From Bacteroidaceae bacterium (GTDB taxonomy: Bacteria > Bacteroidota > Bacteroidia > Bacteroidales > Barnesiellaceae_A), in assembly GCA_017561285.1 (NCBI GenBank), contig JAFZDG010000237.1, positions 1 to 7,372 on the forward strand: a DNA stretch of 7,372 bases, written 5' to 3'. Position numbers and translations under genes: made by a program. The notes under the pieces were generated by a model. The model ran no database searches and was not told where the DNA came from. It saw nothing but the letters and a program-made list of their open reading frames with translations. This document shows, one piece after another, positions 7,020-7,372 of the stretch. Within the stretch, counting starts at the first letter, position 1, and the number at the start of each line of letters is the position of its first letter.

Positions 7020-7088
7020 TCGCAAAAAAAGTAATTGGTAAAAGCGTGTGTTACCTATGGTATGTAACATAATGCTCGAAAGTTGCGA
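7020..7088 (+). promoter_or_regulatory. Leader of the FKBP gene with possible weak fold
   Basis: TCGCAA (7020-7025) is complementary to TTGCGA (7083-7088) and could close a loop. Inside, GTTAC and GTAAC near 7049-7070 form a short inverted repeat. After 7088 the leader is A-rich with no Shine-Dalgarno sequence. No known riboswitch is recognised. Confidence 0.2.
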
Positions 7089-7127
7089 TAAAAGGAAATA
7101 AATAACAAAAAATAAATAAGTAAGATT

Positions 7128-7372
7128 ATGGATAAACTGAGTTATGCTCTTGGCTTGAATGTGGGTTACAGCTACCTTGCATCGGGCATCAACAAGTTGC
7201 AAGTAGAAGATTTTGCCGAAGGCGTACGCGCTGTGATGGAGGCCAAAGAGCCTGCTATCAGCATCGATGAGGCAAAGCAAATTATCAATGAGTTTTTAAC
7301 CCAATTGCAAGCTGAGGCTGATAAGGCTGCCGAGGCTAACTTGAAAGCCGGAGAGGCATTCTTGGCTGAGAA
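7128..7372 (+). CDS. FKBP-type peptidyl-prolyl isomerase, N-terminal part (3' truncated)
   Basis: The first 81 codons are present and the window cuts the gene. The protein starts MDKLSYALGLNVGYSYLASG and continues with helical, Glu/Ala-rich sequence (VEDFAEGVRAVMEAK, INEFLTQLQAEADKAAEANLKAG, AFLAE). This is the pattern of the N-terminal dimerisation domain of Mip/FkpA-like FKBP isomerases, common in Bacteroidales, where a C-terminal FKBP domain follows. That domain would catalyse cis-trans isomerisation of Xaa-Pro bonds and assist folding. It is outside the window, so activity is inferred from the N-terminal family only. No signal peptide is seen; related proteins include both secreted and cytosolic forms. 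The ATG at 7128-7130 is the first in frame after the leader and matches family starts. Confidence 0.85.
   Translation, partial: MDKLSYALGLNVGYSYLASGINKLQVEDFAEGVRAVMEAKEPAISIDEAKQIINEFLTQLQAEADKAAEANLKAGEAFLAE

Larger units (their letters stand above)
6841..7127. other. Divergent intergenic region between the sirtuin and FKBP genes
   Basis: This 287-base AT-rich stretch has no convincing gene. Its right half has the FKBP promoter (-7 at 7009-7016), a palindrome (6984-6999) and a leader of about 105 bases. In the left half (6841-6960) I find no TAnnTTTG match for the leftward sirtuin gene and no stable hairpin. Confidence 0.6.

Overview
The window looks like chromosomal DNA of a member of the Bacteroidales (phylum Bacteroidota). 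The reasons are a fused SecD-SecF gene, a lipoprotein with the Bacteroidota-type SGGPKDETPP sequence after the lipid-anchor Cys, two promoters with the Bacteroides-type -7 element TAnnTTTG, AT-rich leaders without Shine-Dalgarno sequences, and an FKBP-type isomerase N-terminus of the kind common in gut Bacteroidales. The genus cannot be fixed from this window. All genes are housekeeping or envelope genes; there is no sign of phage, transposon, CRISPR or defence genes.

Layout. Positions 1-138 have no secure gene. They hold a long rod-like RNA fold (8-89) that may be the end of a small RNA truncated by the window edge. A strong, probably bidirectional terminator follows (139-180). Leftward come purN (216-782) and, 13 bases upstream of it, a large Ig-like lipoprotein gene (796-2808); the two look like one transcription unit. 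A 200-base divergent control region carries the secDF promoter and nested inverted repeats. secDF (3009-5987) runs rightward and ends in a convergent intergenic region with two hairpin terminators, one for each strand. A sirtuin deacylase gene (6139-6840) runs leftward. A 287-base divergent region then leads to the first 81 codons of an FKBP-type peptidyl-prolyl isomerase gene (from 7128), cut by the window end. Its promoter carries an operator-like palindrome.

How the genes relate. SecDF (secretion motor), the lipoprotein (outer envelope) and the FKBP isomerase (possibly a folding factor) all fit envelope biogenesis. PurN (purine synthesis) and the sirtuin (NAD-dependent protein deacylation) are metabolic or regulatory. 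They are neighbours, not an evident pathway. I see no clear undescribed system. The points most worth a second look are the edge RNA fold, the palindrome in the FKBP promoter, a sirtuin lacking its zinc cysteines, and low-complexity repeats in the lipoprotein and SecDF.
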